Shown here piece after piece: positions 34,611 to 45,973 of a stretch of 64,000 nt of DNA (position 1 is its first letter; each line of letters begins with the position of its first letter). Under the pieces are notes generated by a model. That model made no database searches, was not told the DNA's origin, and saw only the letters and a list, made by a program, of their open reading frames with translations. The translations under genes were made by a program, and so were the position numbers. This DNA is from Helicoverpa zea (Eukaryota > Arthropoda > Insecta > Lepidoptera > Noctuidae): the NCBI RefSeq assembly GCF_022581195.2, contig NC_061463.1, positions 2,170,001-2,234,000 on the forward strand, in the 5' to 3' direction.

Positions 34611-34989
34611 GTCGTGGTGGCCTAGTGGGTAAAGGACCAATCTCTCAAGTATGAGGGCGCGGGTTCGATCCCAGGTCAGGCAAGTACCAATGCAACTTTT
34701 CTAAGTTTGTATGTACTTTCTAAGTATATCTTAGACACCACTGACTGTGTTTCGGATGGCACGTTAAACTGTAGGTCTCGGCTGTCATTGAACATCCTTG
34801 GCAGTCGTTACGGGTAGTCAGAAGCCAGTAAGTCTGACACCAGTCTAACCAAGGGGTATCGGGTTGCCCGGGTAACTGGGTTGAGGAGGTCAGATAGGCA
34901 GTCGCTTCTTGTAAAGCACTGGTACTCAGCTGAATCCGGTTAGACTGGAAGCCGACCCCAACATGATTGGGAAAAGGCTCGGAGGATGA
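34611..34989 (+). mobile_element. tRNA-derived SINE, family A, full length
   Basis: Nearly identical to the copy ending 220 bp upstream and in the same orientation, with both Pol III box motifs. Perfect 16-bp target duplication TGGTTGTTAAAGGTAA at 34591-34606 and 34990-35005, so it is an independent insertion rather than a local duplication. Confidence 0.92.
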
Positions 34990-35096
34990 TGGTTGTTAAA
35001 GGTAACCAGAGTTGAGAGAAGTTTATGAAATGCCTCGTCTAATATAGCTTTCTGCTTCAATCAGTCAGAATCAAAAATATTTAGCAATATTGAAAT

Positions 35097-35190
35097 CTAG
35101 CTTCCATCAGCGGTGTTACTTGCATCCAACTACTTCCTCTGTAAATGGGCTATCTAACACTGAAATATTTTTTCACAACGAACCGGTTGA
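35097..35190 (-). repeat. Lep1-type Helitron fragment
   Basis: CTAGCTTCCATCAGCGGTGT, TACTTGCATCC and TCTAACACTGAAATATTTTT form an inverted Lep1 3' half. Confidence 0.55.
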
Positions 35191-35199
35191 CGTCATCGC

Positions 35200-35435
35200 G
35201 GTAGCACCGGCTATCGCTGAAAACCAGCGCTGGGACTCTGTCTCGTTTCGGGTCGCAGCATTATGCTGAGCGAGGGCCGTATTGCGCGATTTGGGACGCA
35301 TATTTTCCCTTAAATTTGTTCTATGTTCTTTTTATCTTTTTATTTATGTTATGCTCATTTTGTTAAGGGCATTTATGCGTCTTATATTCTGCGCAATAAA
35401 ACTTATTTTCTTTCTTCTTCTTTCTTCTTAACCGG
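35200..35435 (+). repeat. LINE 3' UTR-like repeat with TTCTTC tail
   Basis: GCTGAAAACCAGCGCTGGGA, GGTCGCAGCATTATGCTGAG, then GCAATAAAACTTATTTTCTT and TTCTTCTTTCTTCTT resemble the 3' terminal region of a lepidopteran LINE with a short repeat tail. No coding sequence precedes it, so a 5'-truncated copy is inferred. Confidence 0.5.
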
Positions 35436-37342
35436 CGTTTCTTGAGATTACCGCGTTTTAGTAAATAAACTCTTCAGCTTTAAATACCCACTGGTATAAA
35501 AGTTATTTATTACTATTCTATATTTATCCAACCATCAGAACATCAAGCTTTTACCAAATGATATTTCATCACATTATCGCAACAACGTAGGTATCAGAAA
35601 AACTCCAAAATAAATGTGCCACATAAAGGACAGGGGTGTTCACAATACCGTCATCATTCAAATAATCCGTCGGCTCAACAAGTGACTGACAACCTTCAGA
35701 ACAAGATGGCCGCTGTCTGGAGGTCAGAACTGGTTGTGTTCCCTTTGTTCGGTTTTTGCGATGTACCCTGACCTACCTTTGTGATTTACTGGGGTCTGCT
35801 AGACTTGCGTTCGACATTTTTGTTGCTATGCCTTGAAAAGAACGCCATTCATTTTTCTCGGCGGTGTCTTTGTAAAGTGGTATAGGGTTAACTGTTTTGA
35901 AGAACTAGTTGCTACGTGACCGGATTTTGTGTAGACTGTTTCACAATTATTTCATTCCGTATAGTTGGCATTTTCCAGCCCTTTTTTATTCTGATAAGCA
36001 ATTTACATTACTGCAAAGTTTAATCCAAATCCATCCAGTAGTTTTAGCGTGAACGAGGGGAAAACATTCACACATAACAACAAGCTTATAACAAAAATGT
36101 TTTATTCAAGATGTAGGTAAAATAGCGCGTGACAGCTAGTATTTCCATAAATAAATACCAAGAATTCAAAATTTGAGTACACGAAATCATACCCAGTATA
36201 GTTTTCAGTAATTACCTACAGTAAACGGATTAAATTATGGCCAGTAGTCTGTCTAGCCCACTTTGAGTGTAACCTATTAACTAATTGTCTTAGTGCTTAA
36301 TCGGATAATTACTTGCCACGGCGTATTTTGTTTGTATAAGACTGATTTTCAGGTTGTGCTACCTGATACTGAACTATGTTGATATCAATATGGAGTTTGT
36401 AAATTCACGCTTTTCAGGTTCTAATATTTACTTAAGACAAAAGTATATCTGAGAATACTGATCATTTTATGAAGCTTTACATACTAACTACTCGATAGGT
36501 AATACCAAAATTAAAATATTTACCTAAACATGTATTTATTTGTGTTCCTAAAATATAATATTAGAACAACTTCTTCAAATCAGTGTTTAAAGGTGTTAGA
36601 ATTGAATAATTAAGTCATTTTCGTCGAACACTCCTATTGAAACACCTGTAAGTAGGGTACTTATTTCCCACTAAACTTGGAAATCAGATCGAACCGCCCG
36701 TAGCAGTTAGTGGTAAGAAAACAAAACACATTGAATAGGAAGTGGATTTTGAAACTTAATTTATATCAAAGCTATTAAAATGTGCATTAATTTAAAAGTA
36801 TGTAAATCAGCGCACATATTTACATACTTACCAGTGCTTTAAAGACTGCTGAATTTTCACGGAGATAGGTGATACAATGAAGACGGACATTGGTAATTTT
36901 TATTCGAGTATTCATGCTACTTATTTAATCAAGTAGTGCTGCCCAAAAAATATAATACACATACGTTGTGTGTACATACGTGTGTTCATAAGTAATACAC
37001 ATACGTTGACTTGTTCAACGTCGTTCGTAGTAAAACATCATATCTGTTCCAATGTTGCCAAAGAGCTACACAGGTTTCAATGGCTTATGTTTCTAAGCTT
37101 TATTAAATAAATCCCCATCTACAGAGGGGGTATCAATAAAATTCATATTTCCTGAATAAGCAGAAACTGAAATTATAAAAATAATAAAACAGGACCCATT
37201 TTAATTTCATGCTTTGATAAGAGACTTTTTTGAACCTAAAATATTATTTCTGAATTTGATAAAAGGCCACAGCTGAAAAACTTTTATGATTGTATTTTTA
37301 TCCGTCCTGTAAGATAGCAACTAAAATCGAAAGTGTATTTGT
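35436..37342. other. No gene seen; minor repeats
   Basis: About 36000-36140 ends in GCGCGTGACAGCTAGT, a Lep1-type tail. AATACACATACGTTG occurs twice, 40 bp apart (36952 and 36992). Otherwise unassigned. Confidence 0.5.
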
Positions 37343-37610
37343 TTGTCACGCTTTCACGGAAAAACAGCTGAACCGATCAAGATGAAGTCCACACTTATAA
37401 ACAGAAACACTTCTCATAAAGAGTACCGATCCTTTTTGTTAGTTTTTTGTGTCCTAAAAGCTCCGAAACTACTGAACCAATTTGAAAAGTTCTTTCACTG
37501 TTGGTTAGCTAAATTATCCCCGAGTAACATATGCTCCACTTTGTTCGGATACATGAAGTTTCTCCCTCGGAACATAGCTAAAACCACAGGAATCAGCTAT
37601 ACTTTGATAA
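37343..37610 (+). repeat. Lep1-type Helitron fragment with internal insertion
   Basis: GGAAAAACAGCTGAACCGAT and, 100 bp on, CGAAACTACTGAACCAATTT, TTCTTTCACTGTTGGTTAGC, then AAACCACAGGAATCAGCTA follow Lep1 order. The repeated ACTG/GCTGAACC motif suggests two overlapping copies. The 125-codon frame across it is not a real gene. Confidence 0.55.
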
Positions 37611-39421
37611 TATTTAAATACAAACTCCACAGTTTTGGTGTTGGGCCTAATCCGCCCACACGCCGCCCGCCCACGGCCCACTGGGCGGCGTTACCACGCA
37701 ATTATAATTACCGTTACTAAATTTTGTTTCAAACGTAATATTGATAAGAACTGTTATTTGTAATAAGACGACAATTAGGTAAGTAGAACAGAATTATTTG
37801 AGGGAAAGTATTTTAAATAATGCTTTAGCTTTAAGTTTTAATGAAAAGAAAATTGTACCTAGGTTATATTTTTAACGGATAGGTTAATTAAGGACTGAAA
37901 AGTACTTGTTTTTTGTGTCTTGCCCATATAAATGTTATATCTTACATGCTTTTTAGAACTTACATTTTAGTATTTTTTCAGGGAGAACAAGCATGTGGCA
38001 GTAAATACATATTTTGAACATAATTTTAATTGGTATTCATTTCGTTATTTAGGACTCTTAGCTATTTAGATAAAAAGTGGGGTATAGTAAAGCGGTGTGT
38101 AGCTTTTTAGGTCTTGTAAAAAGTCCTAAGAATATAATTATACGCTTTGACGCTAGTTAAACGTTTCAAACAGAAAACTTACTACAACTTGAAATTTTAA
38201 CTCCTGCCGTGACAAAGCACCATATAATATTGTACGAAATTACTGTACTACTATATTTTCGGACTAATTAACTAAGTAGGAGAGTAATAATGAATATATA
38301 CGGACTAAATACAATGATATCTTGGTAATTACGTATGTTCTACTCCCGCTGAGAGCCCCCAAAAAAACATGTGTCACCAACCGAACCTATATTTTAATAC
38401 TTTCTCGCACGCTAGCTAAGTGAAAGTACATTTATAATGTTACAATTTTAACCTTTGACAGATGACAGATGATTAAAGCAGTCACTACATCGGTCTTTCA
38501 TTTTTCTTCAGTCTAGACCTAAAGAAAAAATCTGAAGTAAGAATTTTATTGGAGTTTTGTTGAAGAATATCGATATTCCTGACTAAAATTCAGTCAACAA
38601 CTTTTATCCTAACCCTTAATTTTTAACTCTACGCATTGTTCTTATTTACAACTCTAAAATTGGGCAAAATATTCGAAATCGCCAAATAAAATGTTCCCTT
38701 CCAAACTACGTATTTTGCGCAATTCTCGATTCGATTTTTCATTCCAGCTGTGATGACCACTAACTAGCTTGTCAAGCAACACAGCAGTTGTCTATTCAAC
38801 AATAAACTATAATAACTACTATTAAAACTGTCTATCAATCATTTACATAACAACAAGAATTAACGTCACATTAAAAAAAAAGACGAAACACAATTCGAAA
38901 AGCAAAAACGCAGTATTTATTTATAAATGAAATTAATCAGTTTGGAGTCGATTGCACTCCCATGAACTCGGTTTTACAACCTTGACAGTGAATGGAATCG
39001 ACGGAATTCATTGTCTACCAGAGTTTGACCTGTAGTTTAAAAAACTATTACGTCAAATCATACATTCACTTAGAAAAAGTGGCAGATAAAAGATGTATTG
39101 ATTATTTGTATACAAAGACCAGTTTTCCAGAAAATCGTTAGTGTATGAAGATTTTTGGATGCTCCAGATTGATAAATCAAACTAACAAACAAATATGCGT
39201 ATAATCCCACACAGTTACTTTTTGGAGCTCTTCTCGTTTCCTAATGATATAGCTTAATATACAAATTAACCAAAGACAGTCATAAGTTGCTTCCAAGTAA
39301 TGCCATTAAAGCTATTAGGTACCTACCAAATTCTGACATCAACTTTACAAACTTAAGCTTACCACCCACGGACACACAAATCATTAGTGCTACACAAATT
39401 CCAGTTCTTCTACAAATCTAG
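37611..39421. other. No gene seen
   Basis: AT-rich apart from a short GC patch (37645-37690, CCGCCCACACGCCGCCCGCC). Confidence 0.5.
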
Positions 39422-39510
39422 ACATAGGTGACGTAACGCTTCGGGGGGAGCTCTCGAAATACTCCGGGCGTAGCGTGGGCCATTCATAGTGGCGTGACGT
39501 CACAACACAT
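39422..39510 (+). promoter_or_regulatory. CpG-containing patch with TGACGTCA
   Basis: A stretch richer in CG than its neighbours holds GGTGACGTAACG (39427-39438) and a perfect TGACGTCA at 39495-39502. It lies about 400 bp upstream of the decayed coding-like region at 39.9 kb. Promoter role is speculative. Confidence 0.25.
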
Positions 39511-39890
39511 GTCTGGACTGCAGTGTGATAACATTGATAACTGAATGTCAGATGTGTCTGTGTGGGTGTATTGTTTGTATGTAAAGGTCGCGTTTTGAGC
39601 GGGAAAGTATTCGAGTGGTCTTTTTTTTTGTGTGTCAGTATACTGTGGAGATATGAATTGGGCGCCCTTTAGTCTTATTTCCTATGATCTATGGGTTCTA
39701 TCACTCGTCATCGATCATGTTATTCACTTTATTTTTTGTTTTTGGAAGCCCCTATGTCTTCCTAGAGGTACGATCTCGTGTCTGTATAAAAACAATCAGC
39801 TGTAGTCAGTGACATGAGTGCAGTATCATTCAAATCAAGGCATCATTGATCAAAAGTAGCAAACAAGCAACCTTTTTGTAATAAAATTGA

Positions 39891-40400
39891 CCATGTTTAC
39901 AATACTTTCAAAGAACTTACAACAGGGAAAAAGCTGATTCACTAGCTAATAGTACCAACAAACTGAATGAACCTTACGTGGGTAGCCCTCGTGCAGATAA
40001 TGATGATTGCATCGATCGCAAAGGTCGAATCGACTACTCGCAACTACTACTAGACATGAATGAACTCCTACGTAGGTATCGATTAACAGAAAGATATAAT
40101 TCCGAGTGCGTCTGTTATTATGAATGGTACATACAACTACTGTGGGTACACTAGATGTTAAATTGATGGTAGTGTCGTGTTTAGACTGCAATTGGTGATG
40201 AACGAAGATGATGGTTTTGGTGAAGTTAATAAGCAATCGATGGATGGAAAGATGAAAAAATTAATAAAGACAAACAAAATAATGATAGACATAAAGGAAA
40301 TCTTAATGACAATTTGGCAAAATTGAATAGAGATGCAGAATCTAAAAGTTTTAAAAGTATTTGAAAAAGTGTACTCGATTCCATTAGAAATCTAAAAAAC
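39891..40400 (+). pseudogene. Possible decayed coding region, unidentified
   Basis: In a single frame, 39891-40148 is open and hydrophilic, with stretches such as RADNDDCIDRKGRIDYSQLL and NELLRRYRLTERYNSE. After several stops (40149-40232) the same frame resumes with AIDGWKDEKINKDK, NDNLAKLNRDAESKSFKSI, a stop and KSVLDSIRNLKNRH. Retention of one frame with protein-like composition over 500 bp suggests a former gene or transposon ORF. No family is recognised and chance cannot be excluded. Confidence 0.3.
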
Positions 40401-42854
40401 AGACACAGATACTGAAACAAAAATCACCAAACTATTTAATGACAGTGTTTTAAGTAATTCTATAGGTATAAGTTTCACAATTCCACTAAATCCAAGATTT
40501 AGGTACCTATACCAAGTATTCAATTATCTCTCGCCTGCAGTATGATTAATACTAGCAACAACAATATTTTAATGTTACGTAATTCACTCGCAGTCGCTCT
40601 CAGAGACGATGATTGTGATTCTAAAAATAACTTCAAGATAAAATTTAATCAATTAAGTATAGTTCTCATGTCATCATTTAGAATGTATATGTCTTGTACA
40701 AAGTCATTTATTATTAAAAATACATGTAGGTGATTATTAATTTGATAAATTGCTTTTATGAGTGCCTTTTCTTGTCCAATGTGGTCAATGTATGTTAGTC
40801 ATTCGTTCATGATTCACACCATGGGTGCTTGAACGAATCTAAATGAAAACTTAGCCATGCGTTTGATTTACACTTTGGCCCTTAACTCCATAATCTCCTT
40901 CAAAGAAATAAAAAGTAAAATCTTGAGGAAAATTATAGTGCCTTCATATGCTACCAAGAAAGTTGATAGCAAATCTCCATTGCCAAATAATAATACAGTC
41001 TTTCTTTCACTCGTGAAATTGGCACATGGTAAATAACTATTGATTCCACATATATATACTTCTGTAAGGACATTTAATTTATTGAGGAAATAATTCCCAC
41101 GTTATAACCTACCAGGTTCCATGCCGATGAATGAGCCGATTGGTTCCGATCACGCGAGACGTCCGTTTTTGCTTTGCTTGCTACTTTTGGTATATTAATC
41201 CTGTATCGTTGTATACAGAAGTATGAATTATTTCGAAGGTCATGTATGAATATTACGTTTGGAATGCTATTTGAGCTGTTCCCTATTTTATTTGGTTTCT
41301 TCTTTCTTCTTCTTTCCCATCGCTCGTCAGGTTATACTTACGTGCCCTTCTTATTCATATTACTGGTATCCCTTTTCCTCTCCATCCATCATCCATCTTG
41401 ATTGACCACATTCGATAGCAAATGTGATTTGTTGGTCCATTACAGTTTCATAGTTACAGTTAACATCTGAAAGGTAAAATACATAGCGACATATGCATCA
41501 TCTAAAACAAAAAGACGATTCCCCAGAACGCCTTAGAAACAACGAGAAACAACTACTTCTCACATAAAAAGTCATGTAATGCGGATTCAGTCGATAACCC
41601 TAAAACGACAATACCTCTATATTATCTTGCATTACGTTTATCAGTATTCATGCATCCGCGTGCCACGTGACACCCTTGACCTCACTTTCATTATCAACCG
41701 TGCATTTATTGCAATACTACATTTATATATAAATACTGCACTCTCTTGCATGCTCAATGAATTTCTTGGCTGTGAGTGCATTTGTGAATGAAAGATAGTG
41801 TTTATCTATTGTTTACTATCTATGTTTATGTTGTTATTGCATTTTATTGTTGATTTATTGTCGAGTGCAAAGATGCACTGAGCTATCTACGTGAAGTTCA
41901 TTACTTGGTTTATTACTATTTTTGATAAATGCCAGTCTTTTATCCTTATCATATGCAGTGGTTTAAATTTTTATAACATTTCACGCAATATCGACAGTTA
42001 TTAGAAATAGGTAGTGAAATAAGTTTTATCATTTGCGTATCCAATAGTGACGAAATTAAATTGTAATAACACACATTATTAAGTTCAGCTTAATCTGCCC
42101 CGTTTGGTTGACGCAATGCCGAAACATTCTGAATCATCATAATCTCTCAAAATCTAAATCATCATTTCAGTATTGAATTCCTTCAGTACAATGTAACACA
42201 TAACATCTTAATCATTATTATACTATACTGTACATTACTATACTTTAATAAAACTACAGTTTATCGATACATTTGTCAATGACACTTTGATAACAGGACC
42301 GTCTGACATTGCTTTAACTTTTGATAACGTCGTGTCTCTTAAACTTGTCCGTTTTCAATCACTTTGTTTAATTTTTCGAAAAGCAAAATTTTTAATTAAT
42401 TGATTATAGTAATGGTAGGCATTACTACATAGTTGTTCTTTGCTGATTTCATTTATTTTCCGAGATATTCGCCAAATGTAGGTAAAATGGATATTGAACC
42501 ATTTATGCTGATAAATCTGTTTCCAACTTTGGAAACTGATCTAGGATAATTTTTACTCCATTACGGTAACTTCATTTTTGTTTGGAAGGGCCACATTTCA
42601 GGCTTTGTAAACAAAAAAATGAAAAACGCTATAATAGAATTCGAAAGTGAAATTCCTCTGCTTATATCTATGTTTACTTTGAATGGCACAACTGGATTAG
42701 CAATTCTTAATTGAAGTAAAATTATCATGGCATAAATGAATGAAATATTTAAAGCTATTTGTAGTTATTTGAACTCTGCTATTAAGGGCCAGTCAATCTC
42801 TACAACCACAACATGATTAGGTCATATCCTTTCATTCGGCCCTCAGCTCAAATC
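40401..42854. other. No gene seen
   Basis: AT-rich. Frames at 40542-40733, 41174-41401 and 41579-41791 lack motifs. Confidence 0.5.
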
Positions 42855-43633
42855 CAGAGCAGGGGGTCTACTCTAATTCAACGAAACGAAACTTCGATAT
42901 CGAACGAAATTCAAACGAAGTTTCGTTAGTGACCCTACTCTATTTCATTTTCGGATGCGCATACGAAGTTCGGAACCATAGACAATTTTCGTGAACGAAT
43001 GAAATCAATAATATTGTGTCGGGCTTTTATGATGTCGACTAAACTAAGTTACGGTTTTTACTTTAACTTGAAATTATTAAACTTTTCAGCTTTGCTTATT
43101 CATGTAACATTATAAATGTGATTCATTAAATATTTCTTGTACGATTCATGCAAACAATCTAAACTTTCAGGCAAAAAATATATTTTCAACTACTTTCGAC
43201 TCGACACTATAAAAACCCCTTTGACAGTCATTGCTAACCAACTAATTTGAAGAGTACTATTCCATGCCAAAAATGGGTACTCACGTATGACAACCAAAAA
43301 TAGCTGCATAATACAATCTAATCATAACGTGTCGACTTAAGATTTTTTGTTTGAATACTTTGATAAGTTTTCTGAAGTGTGTTTCTCAAGTGTCGTATTT
43401 AATAAATCATGTTTCCAAGTGCTTTTATACCAAGGTACGAGTTCCCTAAGGAAGTATTATGTCGTACTTTACTACAGTCCGACTTCTACGTACGTCTGCT
43501 GTATTTTGGTTCGCAACAAGTTTTGGATTTAAAAACTTCGTGAGTAGATTTCATATTATACCAATGCAATATTTGGTTTCGCTCTAACACCATTACCTTT
43601 TCTAATACTAATCATTTATATTTTCAGTTTAAA

Positions 43634-44329
43634 ATGGCTCCATATACGGGGTTCGGCAAATCCTCAACAAATCGAAACCGTTCTCAATTTCCTGGACGAA
43701 CATAGAGATTTAGCTCGCGGGAGATTGAATAGTTGAACCCAGCCAGGAAGATAACCTGAGAGTCCAGCTGTAAAAGCTGCCTATGTACCACCACCATTGA
43801 CACAAAAATGCCGACTTTCACACCTTGTAAGTATTTTACTGTGGTATATTGAGTAATGCTATTGTAAATAAATTGTGCACAATATAGATAACATTTTTTT
43901 TAGTGTATTTATAAGAAATACTCTTCATAAAGAATACAGATTAACATTATACTATTGAATAATGATTGCATCTTTTTTATTATGTTTGCATATAGTATTA
44001 AATGGGTCAAGTGGTGAGTTGAGAACTTTTTGTTGTTACTTAACCCGTTCAAGTGTCTGTTGTTCTGAGCTATTGACTAAAATTGGAATGTTGCTTTGCA
44101 GCCTCTCGATATACACACTCTACAAGGAGACTGCCTACTACTAGGAGACTACAGAGGATCTGCCAGCACAGGTGTAAGAAGCAGATTGTATCAATATGAA
44201 GAGGAGCGTGCAGAGAGAGAGACGGTGCAAAACGCAGAGCTTGCAGGCATCAGGGGCGAATTGGCAGGCATCAGCCCTACCCTGTTGCAGCTGCATAACA
44301 CAATAAGGGAATATGTGGATAGGAATTAA
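43634..44329 (+). pseudogene. Harbinger-associated SANT/Myb-like protein, broken
   Basis: After ATG at 43634 the reading frame must shift to reach QQIETVLNFLDEHRDLARGR (to TGA near 43733), which resembles the first helix of SANT/Myb-like or MADF-type DNA-binding domains paired with Harbinger transposases. A GTAAGT donor near 43828 and a TTGCTTTGCAG acceptor at 44101 frame an intron. The last exon (44102-44329) ends RSRLYQYEEERAERETVQNA, ELAGIRGELAGI, LHNTIREYVDRN, a probable short coiled coil. Family role: DNA binding and nuclear import of the transposase. Inactive here. Confidence 0.55.
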
Positions 44330-44647
44330 GATTTTGTTAGTGTTCATTAATTGTGTTTAATATTTCTTTGTTATTAATTTGTAATGTTTAAACAGGGTAA
44401 TAGTAAAAAAAACTTTAAGTATATAATTTATTCTTTTATTAAACTCTAAAGGAAATAAATAACATCATGTCAAATTCTTAAAATCAATAAACATACAGTT
44501 TTTCTGGAGCATGTTATGATGTGCTTGAGTAGAACTTTATCCTACCTATTCCTTTCCAAAATTTGCACTAACAAAGCTCTGCAAAGTTGTATCTGCCTTC
44601 AAGAGAATCTTCAACAGCTTTATCTATCGGTGTCATCATATGCCCCC

Positions 44648-45324
44648 TTAGAGAGAATACCCAGAGTCACCTAAAATACACATGTATATGAAAATATGTG
44701 AATAACACTACTACACAATATTAATAATATAAATGTGAAAGTTTGGGGTACCGCTTTTGTCCCAACTTGTACAAATATATTCAAAATGCAATAAAGTCAA
44801 ACATACCTAACAGATAAACTGTTTCATTCTGGAGACCCTCCAAGTGGCTTCTAATATCACACTCTCTCCAAATATAAGCATCATGTGTGTTGCTCCACCA
44901 AATGACACATCCACATTTGTTATATAGTATCGCTGTCACATAATATCTGGAAAATAATAAAGGATTGATCAGCATCATAATAAACAACAGTCAATGCCTC
45001 AATTAAATCATTAATGTTTAGTTCTTATACTTACAACTTGGGTGTTAAGAGAATGGAAATATTTTCGATTCCAGAAGGTCTAGCAATTGCAATTTGCATT
45101 GTTTGGAGGTAATAAAGGCACGAATTCCTGGCGTTGTGTCGCTGTCGTGAAGGGTTGTACCCTTCGAAAAATTGCCGACTGAGTCTGTGATTTCCTACAA
45201 ACTCTACGTCGGGAATTTCGCTAATATTTAATTGATTGCGCAAGCACTGCCGGTTCCTTCTTCGCTCTACATGATCTTCACGTAAAGCTGCTTTGATTAA
45301 AAGCATTATTGTAGCCTTTGCCAA
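44648..45324 (-). pseudogene. PIF/Harbinger transposase, broken, three exons
   Basis: Exon 1 (45324-45035) begins MAKATIMLLIKAALREDHVE and has RRRNRQCLRNQLNISEIPD, typical of Harbinger N-termini. Exon 2 (44946-44807) has the DDE-region motif WWSNTHDAYIWREC, matching the family WPGSTHDA pattern. Exon 3 (from 44670) continues LLG|DSGYSL. Introns 45034-44947 and 44806-44671 have GT-AG ends and join in phase. The frame stops at TAA (44648-44650) in a CTCTCT run; past it another frame reads RGHMMTPI, so a 2-base slip is likely. Residues between exons 1 and 2, with the first catalytic Asp, are missing, as is the C-terminal Glu. Confidence 0.75.
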
Positions 45325-45380
45325 TAATTTTCACTTATAATACCACAAGAGCTTCAAAATTATCGGGTATTTTCCGATAG

Positions 45381-45492
45381 GTTCGTTGCAAACAAATGAA
45401 GGAGTCAAGTTTTTCAGGTTAAAAAATAACGAGCGCGAAGCGCGAGTGATTTTTCCTGAAAAACTTGACGACTTTATTTGTTTGCAGGGAAC
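45381..45492. repeat. 112-bp hairpin 57 bp upstream of the transposase start
   Basis: The arms 45381-45418 and 45455-45492 are nearly perfect inverses (AGTCAAGTTTTTCAGG with CCTGAAAAACTTGACG, plus AAACAAAT/ATTTGTTT) around a 36-nt spacer containing a GCGCGAAGCGCG palindrome. It lies between the right TIR and the transposase ATG. Either a small nested fold-back element or a regulatory hairpin. Confidence 0.8.
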
Positions 45493-45973
45493 CTTGAGGG
45501 AAATGCCAGATAATTATGAAGCTCGTGTGGTATTCGGGAGATTATTTTTCCGTCCCAAATGTCGGCCACAACCTGTCAGTTTGACGTAGCAACGACCAGA
45601 GAAAATATTCAAAAAATTTTCAGTATAATACCATGTAGGTTGTACCACGTGACGTCGAATGGTGCAATTCTATTGGTCGATATTTGGGTCGGAAAAATAA
45701 TCACACAAAATTCACAAAACGAAAAGTAACACAAAAATCAAACGATAACTCTTTTGGTTTCGTTGAATTTGAGGTTAAAATTCCGAAGTTTCGTCTGTCA
45801 AACTCAAATATTCGTTCGTAGCATTTCGAATTAGAGTAGGTTTATAGACAATAAACGTCAAACAATCTTCGTTCGTACGAAATTTCGGAACGAAATGGAA
45901 CCGTGGTAAGAAGTTCGCGAAATTTCGTACGAAACTTCGTTTTTCGGTGAATTAGAGTAGACCCCCAGAGCAG

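Larger units (their letters stand above)
42863..45965. mobile_element. PIF/Harbinger-type DNA transposon, degenerate
   Basis: Ends GGGGTCTACTCTAATTCA (42863-42880) and its exact inverse at 45948-45965, with further similarity inward. Flanks share CCAGAGCAGG in direct orientation; because the ends begin with Gs, the duplication is 6-10 bp depending on where the TIR is taken to start (8 bp CAGAGCAG if it starts GGGG). It encodes a SANT/Myb-like protein (plus strand) and a transposase (minus strand), convergent, the two-gene plan of PIF/Harbinger elements. Both genes are broken. The terminal motif is repeated inward on both sides (TACTCTATTTCA near 42934; AATTAGAGTAGG near 45830), amid many ACGAAAC/TTCG motifs. 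Confidence 0.85.

Noticed and set aside
37343..37720. 125-codon frame as a gene
   Set aside because: Covers Lep1-type Helitron sequence; peptide has no motif.
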